From NCBI GenBank assembly GCA_030789695.1, contig CM061142.1, positions 152,293,266 to 152,357,265 of the forward strand: a stretch of DNA of 64,000 bases, in the 5' to 3' direction. Below, in pieces: positions 31,811 through 44,070 of the stretch (positions are counted from its first letter, which is position 1; every line of letters begins with the position of its first letter). The notes beneath the pieces were generated by a model that had not been told where the DNA came from, did not search any database, and saw nothing but the letters and a program-made list of their open reading frames with translations. This stretch comes from Scilla litardierei. Its lineage: Eukaryota; Streptophyta; Magnoliopsida; Asparagales; Asparagaceae. Position numbers and translations under genes: made by a program.

Positions 31811-33584
31811 TGACTCATCTCAAAATGTGTGAGCGCTACTCCCAAGTGTAGGAGATCGAATAACTAATAATCCTGATGAGTCCAGGTATCTTATCCACGG
31901 GACAACTGACCTGCAAAAACCCACGAATTTCAGTTTATAAAGAGTACCTAAACGATAATAAACAACCACCTATCAGAGATATAAGTCATGGTGTCGATGG
32001 TTTAAAATAATAAAAGAGAATCCTACGATAATTACGGTGAATTCAATACTAGGGTACTAATATGGAGAGTATGTGTTGGTAGTGATTTTGTTAGGGTATG
32101 TGCAATCAATGCCTATTAATATCTTTTCTATAACTCAACGTTTCGCCTGGCTAGGGCACGAGAACTTCGGACAATATGGTGATAAAGCGCATAGAATGTG
32201 CCAAAGAGTAATCACGTATATCACTGATTTCATGAAGAAAATACGCACAAATGCCCTCTCGGGTCACTATACGTCCTCTCGACTCGCATCACGAATAAGT
32301 CTTACTCAGAGTATATTCGATTCAAGCATGCCCAGTATAACATACCCAAATAACATATATGTAGAAATCAATGAAATACGCAATATAACTTGAATATATG
32401 GAAAAAATTTATCGAAATCAATGATTACAACACCCTAACTACATCAACAACAACACATATAGAGATTAGCCACGTATAGAAAGAAAAGAACGCATATTCA
32501 TAGACAAATACATGTTCAAAAGCTCAAAATACATGAAGAATACCCCAAATACATGCCAAATACATTAAATACAAGGCTAAAGATGGGAAAAATATCACCA
32601 AATCTCTCCAAATAGACCCTGTATCTCCTTTAGATGATAGCTCTTGCCTCTGTCTCCAGGGCCTCCAAATATCACGCCAAAATACGGCTCCTAGAGCCCT
32701 AAATACGCCAGAATACATCAAAAACCCTAAAAATACCATTATATAGCGACATTTCGGGTTTAAATAGCTAGTGGATACAAATCCACACCCCAAATACGCA
32801 TAAACCCGCAACCCTCTAGCCGCTGCAAAACTCCACCGTTGGATCCATGCAGGATTTAACCACAAGTCGTGTCCTATCGGATTCAAGACTTCATGCCCGC
32901 TTCGATTCGACCCGCTTCGTTGCATTCTGAGTTCGCTTCGGATTGATATGTGCCGTTGAATCTGAGATGAGCGATCGGGATGCAGCTGCGTAGCCCAGCG
33001 TTAGTTCGATTCGATGTAGATGTGGGGTGAACTTTTGCCATCAGATTCGGAGGGAGGTCGTTAGTATCTCACCACGTGGCATTAGATTGCCGCCTCTTCA
33101 TTCGTTCCCAGCTCAAATGCAGGGACGGTAACATCCGTTGGATCGACATCCAACGGCACCAACACAGCAGCGTCGCCCCGCTATTGTATACCGTTTGATG
33201 AAGTGCAGACAGCCAAGATGTTTCCACGTCACATAGACGCTGATCGGGAGATGTATGCTTGTCGTATTTCGGCCATATTCGACCGTATTTCTGGCGTATT
33301 TCATCATTTATTTGGTACCCTGCATTCAAAAATTCATAGTAATTAGCACATGTCTCAGAAAACTCCAAATAAATAGTCGTTGGAATCGTGAAATTGAGAT
33401 CTAGAAATTAAAAAATGAGAGAGCTGAAATACTCAATAAAATGCCATTTTGTGTCCAGAATAAGTGATTTCTCTAATAAATGATGGTCTTCTGAATATGA
33501 TTATAATAAAGGTTAATAAAGCATCATATACACACAAAATGGTGCTAAATGAGGGGTTAAATTTGCAATATTTATCCCGAATCA
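31811..33584 (-). repeat. C1 left LTR (3' in element sense)
   Basis: It starts TGACTCATCT and ends CCCGAATCA. On the minus strand a TATATAA box (plus 32739-32745) is seen, and a dyad GTTGGAT..ATCCAAC lies near 33135-33155, repeated in the other LTR near 37612. ORFs at 32524-32925 and 33069-33368 fall inside the LTR and have no domain. Confidence 0.9.
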
Positions 33585-33619
33585 CACCCCCAACTAGCGA
33601 TTTGCTAGTCCCTAGCAAA
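33585..33619 (-). other. Polypurine tract with GGA-loop hairpin, C1
   Basis: On the minus strand a perfect 8 bp stem TTTGCTAG / CTAGCAAA encloses GGA (plus 33601-33619). Eight bases later comes GTTGGGGGTG beside the LTR. The stem shares no sequence with that of A, B and D, but the layout is the same. Confidence 0.75.
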
Positions 33620-35076
33620 AATTGCGATTAAGTCGGATGATAAGTAAAAATATTAAATTCTATTGATCATCTATGGCGTGGCTCAATAATACGCTTTCCA
33701 TCATGATTTCGACCATCAATATACACAATTATGAAGAAACTCAATCTCATAAAATTTTCTCTAATCTAATTCGAATAAACGACATGTGAGCATCATTTTG
33801 CGCAAGCGAAAGTAAGAAACGACGTCATATCATAGTTTTCTCATTTCCAAGGGTTTGGCATTTCATAAAGATCGTTAAAATAATGGGCATTGAAGTTGCT
33901 TTATTTATTCACCATTACTTTTTTCTTCTTTTTTTGATGACTTAGAATGATCCATGTATCGAGCTTTCAATTAATGATTCCTAGGCCAGACAACCTTTGG
34001 GTATTGGGCTTAGAAGAGCCCCTCGAACTTAATAACTCGAATCATCTAAGTTTTATTTTCTTCTTCTTTTTGATTGCACTCCCCATTCATCCATCTTTCG
34101 ACGCGAATCTCCAATACTTCCCGAGGCACGAAGACCCGGCTAATTAATAAACTCAAGGGAACGGTGCATTTTTTCTTTTTCTCTAATTTTATTATTTTAT
34201 TTGTAAGCAACTCAACACCTATTCATCGAACATAAACATTAGTAACAAAGGCCAAATTCCTCTTCAACTTGAAGACTATTCTAATAAATCGTGTATACTT
34301 AAGATTTTGTATCACAATAGCACACATGAAATAAATTCAAACTATTTCGAGATATTAATCATGGCAATTGAAAGTTTTCATAGAAGGCATATTAATAAGT
34401 AATTCCATGAAGGAAAAATAATTAATTCAAGCCATAAACAATTTCAAGAATTCGATCAATGCATAATCTTCCGATAATGTGACATATGAAGGAGTTCTGA
34501 ATGATGAGAATAGTTGTTTATTCTTTTCTTTCGCTATATTTAAAAAAAATCCTAAGGTCTCATATACTCCCCCCAACTAAAGCTGGACATTGTTCTCAAT
34601 GTTGAAAGGGGTATGAGTTTATTCAAAAGAAAGCATCCTAAAAAGCATATAAAAATCTACGCTAATGGAAAGAACACACAGTGGTCAAATGGCAGATCAC
34701 AGATCTTTAATGGTGTAGGAAGTTGTTCTATCTGCTCCTTGCGCTCCTTAGCGAGTATTCTTCCACCACTTGCTTCCTTATGGTCAAGCATCGACACAAC
34801 CCAGCTTATCTCATCCGTGTGTGTATGTTTTTCCTGTATGAGATACGTTGTGTCAAATAAAGATGGACGAAATTGATTATCTATGAAAGCTTGCCATAAT
34901 GGGTCGTCATAAACGATAAAAGATTTTAAATCTAATTGACGAACATCTAAATCTAAAAGATTTGGAATTAAAATTTGAGATTCAGAACTAGAGTGTATAG
35001 GTTCATGAGAACTTCCCTGAAAAGGATCGCTATTCTTGATTTGATACTCTGCTTTAGGAGGAGATGGAAGTGGCTA
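33620..35076. other. C1 non-coding 3' region
   Basis: There is no gene. The internal hairpin with G-run lies at 34567-34602. The rest is AT-rich with two T-rich stretches (33920-33935 and 34060-34075). Confidence 0.6.
34567..34602 (-). other. Internal hairpin plus G-run, C1
   Basis: On the minus strand the stem ACATTG / CAATGT has loop AGAA (plus 34587-34602), followed about 12 nt later by TTGGGGGGAGT. Equivalent to 3924-3964 in D. Confidence 0.65.
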
Positions 35077-35496
35077 CTAAAACACATCTGTGAGGATGTA
35101 TGGCTCGTGCTCCAATGTAGTCTGTAAGCTCTCTCCATCACTCATATCTTCCTCTTCATAGCAGTGATAACATGTAGCAGTCCATCCAATGTAATCATAC
35201 TCCTCAGGTGGGGGAGATGAATCTGAAGGAAGACATGGTTCAGGTTCAATAATTTGACTCTCGCCATCACTTGTCTCCACCCCATCTTCATCATCGTCAA
35301 AATAGAAATGCATCGTGTCATCCTTATAGTCCACATGCACCCCATCACACATCTCCTCATGCTCATCTAAGTAGTTCTGATGCTCCATCTAATATGTTTT
35401 CTCTTAGTGCTCCATAGGATCGCATTGGTAATAACTCCAAGGTAACTCCTCAGGCTGTCCCCGGACCTGCTGAAATGTGTCCTCGAAAGGAATGCT
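35077..35496 (-). pseudogene. Acidic gag extension of C1
   Basis: On the minus strand the text continues from gag as SIPFEDTFQQVRGQPEELPW, then two stops near 35405 and 35390, then an open frame 35388-35077 (MEHQNYLDEHEEMCDGVHV..). It is rich in Asp, Glu, Tyr and Pro. No domain is recognised. It resembles the D ORF at 4773-5342 in composition and place. Confidence 0.5.
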
Positions 35497-36116
35497 CTAG
35501 CCATCTTCTTCATATCTAGGTGATTGATCCTCAGATGGCGTAGTTCTTTCATGCACTGCAAGGTCCTGCAAGTACCACCATGCATAATCTGTCATATATG
35601 AAAAGAATTCTCCATTGCAGCTCATCTGAACGAAATCCCGCGTAGGAGGCAGTAATCCTATGTAGAAGATCTGCAGGAGATGATAATCGTGGAGGCTTTG
35701 GTGTGGGCTTGTAAGCATTAACTCGTTGAACCTCTTCAAAGCCAGATGGTAGGCCTCCCCATCAGCTTGGATAAAGTTCACAATTTGTTGTTTCGTAGCT
35801 TGTTGCCTCTGTGCTTGCCATACAAAAGGAGGCAAGAATCTCTTAAGGAAGTCAGCCTGAAATGATACTAATTAAATAATGAGTCATGAGGCAAAGTATT
35901 AAACCAAGATATAGCATTGTCTCTTAAAGAATATGGGAAATATTTAATACATAGTCTCTCAATGTGCTCAAGCTTTTTCCCATGAAACAATTGGTGGCAT
36001 ATATTTTCAAACTCTTGCACGTGTAAATATGGATTCTCCTCCTCCGTACCATGGAAGACTGGTAGGATTCGGGTCAAATCAGAAATAAATTTTAAAAAGT
36101 ATGCATCACCATCCAT
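35497..36116 (-). pseudogene. gag: Athila-type gag of C1 (frameshifted)
   Basis: Capsid-type retrotransposon gag. From 36116 the frame reads through LPVFHGTEEENPYLHVQEFE and KYFPYSLRDNAISWFNTLP, the hallmark helices, and stops at 35868. The following helix (FQADFLKRFLPPFVWQAQRQ, then the ALKRFNELMLTSPHQSLHDY segment and GLLPPTRDFV) continues in a frame shifted by one, open from 35835 to 35497. The copy is therefore broken by a single frameshift near 35860. C2 (from 63600) has the same gag type. Confidence 0.85.
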
Positions 36117-36253
36117 ATTTTTTTGTTTCTGTTTTTTTTAAAAAGAGAACAAAGATACGAAAATAATAATAATAAATCCTAAGCTAGAAGGTGGAAGGGT
36201 CTTACCGAATGTTCCTCTATACGAACTGAAATTGTAGCTTACAAGTACAGTTG

Positions 36254-36276
36254 TCCCCGACAACGGCGCTAAAAAC
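36254..36276 (-). other. Primer binding site of C1
   Basis: On the minus strand TTTTTAGCGCCGTTGTCGGGGA follows the LTR. It has two changes from the tRNA-Asp complement. Confidence 0.8.
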
Positions 36277-38060
36277 TGATTCATCTAAAAATGTGTTAGC
36301 GCTACTCCCAAGTGTAGAAAATCGAACAAGTAATGATCCTGGTGAGTCCAGGTATCGTATTCATGGGACAACTGACCTGCAAAATCCACGAATTTCAATT
36401 TATAAAGAGTACCTAAACGATAATAAACAACCACCTATCAGAGATATAAGTAATGGTGGCAATGGTTTAAAATAATAAAAGAGAATCCTACGATAATTAC
36501 GGTGAATTCGATACTAGGTTACTAATATAGATAGTATGTGTTGGTAGTGATTTCGTTAGGGTATGTGCAATCAATGATTATTAATATCTTTTCTATAACT
36601 CAATGTTTCGTCCAGCTAGGGCACGAGAACGTCGAAAAATATGGTGATAAAGTGCATAAAACGTACCAAAGAGTAATCACGTATATAACTGATTTCATGA
36701 AGAAAATATGCACAAGTGCCCTCTCGGGTCATGGTATGTCCTCTCGGAATGCATCACGAATAAGTCTTATTCAGATCATATTCGATTCAAGCATGCCCAC
36801 GTCTCTGTATAACATAGCGAAATAACATATATATAGAAATCAATGAAATACGCAATATAACTTGAATATAGGATGAAAAGATATCGAAATCAATGATTAC
36901 AACACCCTAACTACATCACACCAACACATATAGAGATTAGCCACGCATAGAGAGAAAAGAACACATATTCCTAGACAAATACCTGTTCAAAAGCTCAAAG
37001 TACATGAAGAATACTCCAAATACAAGCCAAATACGTGAAATACAAGTCTAAAGATAGGAAAAATATCACCAAATCTATCCAAATAGACCCTAGATCTTCT
37101 TCAGATGATAGCTCCTGCCTCTGTCTCTAGGGCCTCCAAATCTCACGCCAAATTACGGCTCCTAGTGCCCCAAATATGCCAGAATACATCAAAAACCCTA
37201 AAAATACCTTTATATAGTGACATTGTGGGTTTAAATAGCTAGCGGATACAAATCCACACCCCAAATACACATAAACCCGCAACCCTCTAGCCGCTACAAA
37301 ACTCCACAGCCGGATCCATGCAGGATTTAACTGCGAGTAGACACGTGTCCTATCGGATTCAAGACTTTGTGCCCGCTTCGCTTCGATCCGCTTCGCTGCG
37401 TCCAGAGATCGCTTTGGATTGATCTGTGCCGTTGAATCTGATATGAGTGGTCGAGATGCAGCTGCATAGCCCCGCGTTAGTTCGATTCGATTTAGATGTA
37501 GGGTGAACTCTGGCCGTCAGATTCAGCGGGAGGACGTTAGGAACCTGCCACATGGTATTAGATTGCCACATCTTCGTTCGTTCCCAGCTCAAATGCGGGG
37601 ACGGTATCATCTGTTGGATCGACATCCAACGGCGCCAACACAGCCGCGTCACCCCGCTATTGTATATCGTTTGATGAAGCGCAGACGGCCAAGATGTTGT
37701 CATGTCACATAGACGCTGAGCAGGAGACATACGCCCACCATATTTCGTCCATATTCGGCCATATTTCAGGCGTATTTCAGTATTTATTTGGTAACATGCA
37801 TTCAAAAATTCATAGTAATTAGCACAGGTCTCAGAAAACTACAAATAATTAGTCTTTGGAATCGTGAGACTGAGATCTAGAAATTTAAAATATGAGAGAT
37901 CTAAAATACCCAATAAAATGCGATTTTGTGCTCAGAATAAGTGATTTCTCTAATAAATGATGGTCTTCTGAATATTATTATAACAGAGGTCAATAAAGCA
38001 TCATATACACACAAAATGGTGCTAGATGAGGGTTAAATATGCAATATTTACCCCGAATCA
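36277..38060 (-). repeat. C1 right LTR (5' in element sense)
   Basis: It starts TGATTCATCT and ends CCCGAATCA, and is co-linear with 31811-33584. The TATA box on the minus strand is near 37210-37216. Confidence 0.9.
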
Positions 38061-39240
38061 AGGATGCCTCGGACTCTACGTCCCCATTAAAGCGACCTGC
38101 GAAGGCCACCAACGAACCTATGGTGATCCAGAAGCAATTCGACCAATTCGCAGAGTGGGTCGACAAGAGTCTCAGCGTTTTGGAAAACCTGATATGCCAA
38201 AGCATGGGAGATCCACCGGTTACAAATGAGCAACTACTGCCTCCAAACCCGACCTTGACACCAACTAGAGGCTCAGCCGTGCTCAGCGATCAATGAGATC
38301 CGAGAGCGGATCGGCAAGAGATCAGCCCGCATTGTACAACCCCTACGTCTCACCAATACGGCGAAGGGGGACTGATAATCGTTCCTTCGTTTTCCAGGGA
38401 GAACCAGGTCCCTCCAACTATAAGGAAGCCACCCAACACATCTTGTATCAGGTAATATACGGGGCTCCCAAAGGTTGTAACCCTCTCGATCTTGCAGGTG
38501 GGCATGGGAGGAGAAATGAGATCCCAAACCGATCTTCGGGAGCTACATACGCGTAAGTCGGGGAAGGATGATCCCTACTCATCCAATCCACACTGCAGCA
38601 GAGCCCATTGAAGGATAACGTCACTTCTATACCTTCTCTTCCGAAGTTCAAGCGCCTCGCCTTGCCAGCATACGATGGCAGAGGCGACCTGTGGTCGCAC
38701 ATCTGTAAGTACTTAAACGTGATGCTGCTTCACGGGGCCGATGAGACATACCTTTACCGAGCTTTCCATGCCACCCTATTCAAGAGAGCAAAAGGCTGGT
38801 ATGAAGGATTACTCGATGGCTGCATCGGATCATTCGACGAATTGGATGATTTGTTCTGCAAGCAATTCAGTACGGGTCGACGTCCTAAGGCGAAGTCCTC
38901 CTACCTCTTCACATTTAAGCAGAACGAGAATGAGTCAATCCGAGCCTTCGTCCAATGATTCAACGACGAAAAGCTCGAAGTAGAGGAAACGCCGGATGTA
39001 ACTATCATAGAACGCTCACTCAAGTGGTGCAGAACAAACACTTGCGAAGGGTGCTCCACCAGTTCCCACCTAACAACCTCGCGAAAATGTTCAATATAAT
39101 AGACCGGTTCATCATCTCTGAAGAAGCAGAGGAACCAACTGAAACTATTAGGAAAGGTACAACCGCCCGTCATGGAGACACCAGGCAGGAGAAGCCAAAT
39201 CAGGGAACCCCTTGACAGGAATCTCGGGACAAGAAACCAA
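38061..39240 (+). pseudogene. gag: Tat-type gag of T (decayed)
   Basis: After the C1 target duplication the T frame continues with a helical segment (QKQFDQFAEWVDKSLSVLEN, to 38296). It is then broken and recovers at 38608-38958 with the gag core: LPKFKRLALPAYDGRGDLW, MLLHGADETYLYRAFHATL, AKGWYEGLLDGCIGSFDEL and the FTFKQNENESIRAFVQ helix. It then shifts frame again at 38958. The zinc-knuckle region is not recognisable. T pol is absent: the sequence passes into family B integrase at about 39240-39267. Confidence 0.75.
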
Positions 39241-39266
39241 GAGAGAGGAGCCCTCAGAGCAAGGAG

Positions 39267-40457
39267 AGTCTACACGATGTCAAGAGTTACTTCTGGTACA
39301 ACCCGTACCTGTTCAGAACATGTGCCGATGGGATCATCAGACGATGTATCCCAAAGGAAGAGGCAACCTCAATCATATCGCATTGCCATGATCAACCATA
39401 CGGTGGACACGTAGCTATCACCAAAACCACGACAAAGATCCTCCAAAGTGGTTTCTACTTGCCCACTATATTCAGAGATGCAAATGAATACATAAGGAAA
39501 TGCGTTAGATGCCAGAGAACGGGGATATCACGAAGAAGAATGAAACACCCCTTTATGGCATCTTGGAGATAGAACTGTTTGACTGTTGGGGCGTTGACTT
39601 CATGGGACCTTTCCATCGAGTAACGGCAATAAGTACATCTTGGTAGCCGTTGATTACGTCTCGAATGGGTGGAAGCCATGGCCACCCCGACAAACGATGC
39701 AAGGATAGTAGCAAAAATTTTCAAGAATACTATCTTTCCTCATTTTGGAGTCCCCCGGAAAATCATAAGTGATGGAGGGAGCCACTTCATCGAGAGAAAG
39801 TTCGAGACGATGCTGAAAAAATATGCAGTTCATCACAAGGTCACCCTTGCTTATCACCCTCAGACTAGTGACCAAGTGGAGGTATCCAACAGGAAAATCA
39901 AAAGCATCCTAGAGAAGAATGCGAGCGCCTCAAGGAAGGATTGGTCACACAAATTGGGCGACGCTCTTTGGGCATATCGCACCGCCTTCAAAACTCCCAT
40001 CGGCACAACCCCCTACAGACTAGTGTATGTTAAAGCCTGCCATCTTCTGGTAGAGTTGGAACACAGAGCATATTGGGTGATAAAGAAAATGAATTTTGAC
40101 TACCAAAGTGCCGCCATGAGACGAGCCTTACACAGCAATGAGTTGGACAAGATTCGGCGACATGCTTATGAGAATGCGAAGATATATAAGGAGAGAACCA
40201 AAGCCTATCATGATAGAAACATCATGGTTGTTTGCCATGATGTCGGTGACCAGGTACTCCTCTACAATTCAAGATTACGCTTCTTCCCCAGGAAATTAAA
40301 ATCAAGGTGGTCCGGCCCTTACAAGATTGTAAGCTTATCTCCGGGAGGTGCCGTTGAGCTCGAAGGAAAAAACAAAAATTTCAAAGTAAACGTTCAAAGG
40401 ATTAAACCTTATAGAGCAGGAGAACTAATAGGACAAGAGGAGACACACATCCTTTAG
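39267..40457 (+). pseudogene. Athila-like integrase, B1 (three frameshifts)
   Basis: The RNase H to integrase linker (VKSYFWYNPYLFRTCADG) is followed by the HHCC zinc-binding region (HCHDQPYGGH .. CVRCQRTG), then the core. Catalytic residues are visible in three frames: the first Asp in WGVDFMGPF, the second in IISDGGSHF, and the Glu in DQVEVSNRK, with 35 residues between the last two. The C-terminal GPY motif (RWSGPYKIVSLSPGG) is intact. Single-base losses at about 39525, 39612 and 39663 break the frame. From 39669 it is open for 262 codons to a natural end. Everything upstream of the linker is missing and is replaced by Tat gag. Confidence 0.9.
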
Positions 40458-40520
40458 GGATCCCTCGACGATAATTGACAAATCAAAGGAAGTCGAGCTC
40501 ATGACTAAAAACGAGCGCTT

Positions 40521-40538
40521 ATTGGGAGGCAACCCAAT
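40521..40538 (+). other. Post-pol hairpin, B1
   Basis: Stem ATTGGG / CCCAAT, loop AGGCAA, about 65 nt after the integrase stop, preceded by GTCGAGC..AAAACGAGCGCTT. All changes from the A-family stem are compensated. Confidence 0.7.
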
Positions 40539-40786
40539 TTCTTAGACTTCAGATTTTCCTTTTCAATTTCTCATTTATTATTTCATTTCTTTGAGAAAAC
40601 CAAATAAAAACATTATTTATTTACCTTAAAACTATAAAACTACAAAAATTTGATGAGTTCTTCCTCCTTACAGGTTGAACATGAGGGGTCATGCAGATCG
40701 ACATTTTAAACGGAAGGAAGTTGGAGGAGAGCACCAGATTTTAGGAGAAAATGAAAGAAAAAGGAGCAAAAAGGAGACATAGGAGA

Positions 40787-41246
40787 CTCGGCCGAGCAGA
40801 CTCTCTGCTCGGTCGAGCAGCTCAGACACGAAAAAGGAGGGCAAAATCATCACTTTACCTGCACGACTCGAGCAGCCTGAGCTCGGCTCGAGCAGACATC
40901 TACTTGATCGATCAGTCAACTGTTCGGTCGGATTGCACAGGCTTTGGAGAATTGGAGAAATCATCACTCTGTCTACACGGCCCGAGCGATAGCAGCTCGG
41001 TCCGAGCAAACGGCGACTCGACCGAGTAGCTTACTGCTCGGTCGAGTATGACAGGCTCTTGATTATGGGGAGAAAACGACGTCCTGTTACACGGTCCGTG
41101 CGATGGCAGCTTGGCCCGAGCAGTTCCCTGCCCGACCAAGTAACATCCTGCTCGACCGAGCAGGCTAAAGGGAGTATTCTTGGGATTTTATCCCCGTTCA
41201 TCTTGCAGCTTGCTCGACCGAGCAATCAGTCTGCTCGGTCCGAGCT
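40787..41246 (+). promoter_or_regulatory. Internal palindrome array (family B), B1
   Basis: About eighteen sites are built on TGCTCGGTCGAGCA, TGCTCGACCGAGCA and GCTCGGTCCGAGC, with half sites such as CACGGCCCGAGC. The same palindromes occur in the B LTRs (44385-44720, 49862-50200). It lies between pol and the small third ORF. Unlike family A, no convincing TATA box stands at a fixed distance. Confidence 0.65.
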
Positions 41247-41461
41247 GGCTGTAGTTTATCTCGGGCCTATTTTTTTTGGGTTCGAGCCTTTTGTTAATCA
41301 CACACCCACCTTTTAACCCTTTCGCTTAAACGCCCTACCCTAATCATCCCTGAGCCATCCCCTCCTGCTCGGACCTATCGATAACCCGAAGCCACCTCTG
41401 CCTGCACCTCCTGCACGGTCAGATGACGCCTCCCTCTCTCCGTCCCTCTCTCCGTCTCTCC

Positions 41462-41463
<2 letters not shown>

Positions 41464-41540
<77 letters not shown>
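41464..41540 (+). repeat. (CT)n microsatellite
   Basis: About 38 CT units lie in the leader between array and ORF3b of B1. The matching place in B2 (about 47080-47100) has only a few CT pairs, so it expanded after the copies parted. ORFs across it are artefacts. Confidence 0.95.
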
Positions 41541-41542
<2 letters not shown>

Positions 41543-41873
41543 CCCCTCTCTTCCCCCTCCTCTTTCCCACCGCCGCCCACATCACGAGCCACCCCCGCAA
41601 ACCCCCCATTACCAGCCTACCCACTCCTCCATTACCCCCCTCTCTCCTCGTTCATAAATCCCCACCGAGCAACCCCACACCAACGTTCCCCTTATTTTCA
41701 TGTTTAAAATACTGACAATTTTCCTATCTCTATTTCAGGTACGATTTGCCTATGTCAGCACTTACTATAGGGACCAGCTTGGGGAGCTCTCCGCATCCCC
41801 AGTGCTCATAATCGGTACATTCGTTCCCCTATTTTCTTTACATACTGTCGCACTATTTTATACCGCTTGCACA

Positions 41874-42179
41874 ATGCCTCCATGCCATGCTAGACCCACC
41901 AACACCGGCACCTCAAACCCTAGGCCTACTCGGCATACCCGTCGTACACGCTCGCCCACTCAAACCAACACAGTTGGCGAATCATCCACCACTTCCCCTA
42001 TGCCACCCACCGCCCCACTCCCCCCTGAACCTCTTTATATCGGCGACACAGAATATGAGGTTAACTTCCGTGACCCTGACCAGGGCGACCAGTTCTCTGC
42101 CAAGCTCCTACTCTTGGGTCGGGGGGCACCATTACTCAAAAGTCAGTCGCGCGTGGCCTACCTTTTCTTCGGAGCCTAG
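41874..42179 (+). pseudogene. Small third ORF of B1 (ORF3b), frameshifted
   Basis: The start MPPCHARPTNTGTSNPRPTR aligns with B2 (47420-47839) through a basic RHTRRTRS segment, GESSTTSPM, and the conserved YxxxFRDPDQGDQF-type core. A one-base loss in the G-run at 42118-42125 then shifts the frame and ends it at 42177. An ATTTCAG acceptor-like site lies upstream at about 41732-41738, as in B2. No known family. Confidence 0.55.
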
Positions 42180-44031
42180 TTCGTCACTGGAGAACTGACC
42201 CACCTACTGAGTTCCAGCCAGATCCTCCCATACTACCTGCTCCACAGCAGAGGGACCCATCACCAACCTCAGAGGGTGGTGCCTCTGCTTGATGTTGTCC
42301 TTACCCGTTTTGCCTCCCTCACTTTTCATTGTGCCCATATGTCTGTTCGGGGCCCTACACTTAGATAGCTTAGGGGAGGCCCCACACATGCATCATATTT
42401 CATTCAGCATTGCATCATGTCATGTTTTTCTTTCTTTTTGCACAGTTTTTATTTTATTTTCCTCCACCCACCCCCACCCTATTTAGCATCATTTCCCTCT
42501 TACCAGCGTTTTCTTAGCAGTGAGGACACTGCTAGGTTTAGCTTGGGGTGTGAGCGCTACCGCTTTATTTTTTATTTTTATTTTACATTTTCTTCCCTAT
42601 TTCAGTTTTTATTTCACTTATTCACCACTTTTCCACGTTCTTATCTTTTTCTCATTCTGCATCATATTTTCTGCTTTTTACCACTTTTCCACTTTCTTGT
42701 CTTTTTTCTTATTCTGCATCATATTTTCTGCTTTTCACCATGCATGCATCTCTTTTTCTTCGTTTTCCTACTTTCTCCGCCTTTTTTCTCTTTTTATGCT
42801 AAGGATGCTCCGCATGATGACACCTCTTGTAGCCTTTTTAGTTATTCACGATGCTTATTATCTGTTGACGTGCTATTAGGGTAGTTTCAGTTTTACTATC
42901 TTTATGCGTGCATATTCTTTTGCTGATCTATCTGATTTAATGCTTGAAATGAATTGAAAATCAAATGCATGAATTAGTATCTAGTATGCGCTATGTTGGG
43001 TAATGCACCTAGGTTCACGCATCACTAGAACACTTGGAGCATCTTCTTTTTATATCTTTTTCACTTCTGTTTGCATGCATGATATCATTGTGCTTGTTAC
43101 TGCATGCTTTTTCAGTATTCATCTAGATGAATGAAAATATCCATGCTATTTATGAGTTTAGTTAGAGTATTATTTTATCAATCCGTTGTGCACCTCTTAT
43201 GAGTGAACCGAGAGATCTATTATTTTCCTTCTCCACATATCTATAAATTCTCTACATATCAGTTGGTTCACCCCCACAGCTATCTTTACCGCATCTCACT
43301 TCCCAACCCCAAAAAGAAGAAGTATAGCTTCTAAATGAAAAAAGGAAAAAAAAGAAGAAAATGTGTGTATATATTCATATGTGAAAAAGAAAAAGAAAAA
43401 TAAAGAAAATAAAGAGGAAAAAAAATCGTTGTTATACTTTAATTAGAAGCTATCACATATACTGGGAAGAAGAAGAAAAATTTCATATCCTATTCCTACT
43501 CCTCAAGATAAGCTTGTAGGGAGAGTGAACCAACTGATCACATGAGTGAGTGTGACATTAGAGTGGAGATGGTGCATAACGGGAAGATTTAATAATGCTT
43601 AAACTTTACGAAACACTTCAGTTTTTGGAGATTTCTTATAAATCGAAATGAATAACTGAATAGCATGACTTTTTCCATTCTTTATTGCATGCTGCGTGAT
43701 TTCTATATGCTCCATGTGTATCTGTGATTGAAAAGTGCATTGCCAACTTTTTTATACTAGACTCCATGGATTGCATGAGATTGATATGAGTTGATAGCAT
43801 TATTTCAGTAGATCCCTGTCTATTCTCTATATTGCATGCTAGACATATGCTTTGTAAAACGTGAAAATACTATTAGCATGTGCTTTTACTATTCAGAGCA
43901 TTATGATATAATACTTAGGCCTGAGATTTGGCCGAGCATCCTTAGCACCCTCCTTTCACTTCCATTCCCTCCTCTTCTTATTTTTATTTCTTATTTCTTT
44001 TTGTTTTCCTCCCGGCGAACCTAGTATTCGT
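42180..44031 (+). other. B1 3' non-coding region
   Basis: A long T-rich region co-linear with 47840-49509 in B2. It contains the internal hairpin with G-run (42515-42546) and an A/G tract flanked by inverted repeats (43324-43334 and 43443-43453). The Phe/Ser-rich ORFs at 42417-42884 come from T-rich sequence and are not conserved as protein. Confidence 0.65.
42515..42546 (+). other. Internal AGGA-loop hairpin plus G-run, B1
   Basis: Perfect 8 bp stem TAGCAGTG / CACTGCTA, loop AGGA, then CTTGGGG seven bases on. B2 has AAGCAGTG / CACAGCTT at 48058-48077, with the outermost pair swapped from T-A to A-T. Confidence 0.7.
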
Positions 44032-44070
44032 CTTCCTCGAGGACGAGTAAGAGGTAAGCTTGGGGGATTT
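44032..44070 (+). other. Polypurine tract with AGGA-loop hairpin, B1
   Basis: Stem CTTCCTCG / CGAGTAAG (one mismatch), loop AGGA, then AGCTTGGGGGATTT before the LTR. Confidence 0.8.

Larger units (their letters stand above)
31811..38060 (-). mobile_element. Element C1: gag-only Athila-like element with intact target duplication
   Basis: LTRs of 1774 bp (31811-33584) and 1784 bp (36277-38060) flank 2.69 kb. AGGAT at 31806-31810 and 38061-38065 is a perfect 5 bp target duplication. The primer site is at the right LTR and the purine tract at the left, so it is on the minus strand. The interior carries a broken gag and an acidic ORF but no pol. It inserted in the gag of T. Confidence 0.92.

Noticed and set aside
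32524..33368. 133- and 99-codon ORFs as genes
   Set aside because: Both are inside the C1 LTR, and the frames are not kept in the other LTR or in C2.
38273..38702. Minus-strand ORFs of 84 codons
   Set aside because: They are antisense to decayed Tat gag.
41340..41707. Arg/Glu and Leu/Ser repeat ORFs across the CT microsatellite
   Set aside because: They are produced by the (CT)n repeat and absent in B2.
42417..42884. 155-codon Phe/Ser-rich ORF as a membrane protein gene
   Set aside because: It comes from T-rich 3' sequence, is not preserved as protein in B2, and lies outside the element's coding order.
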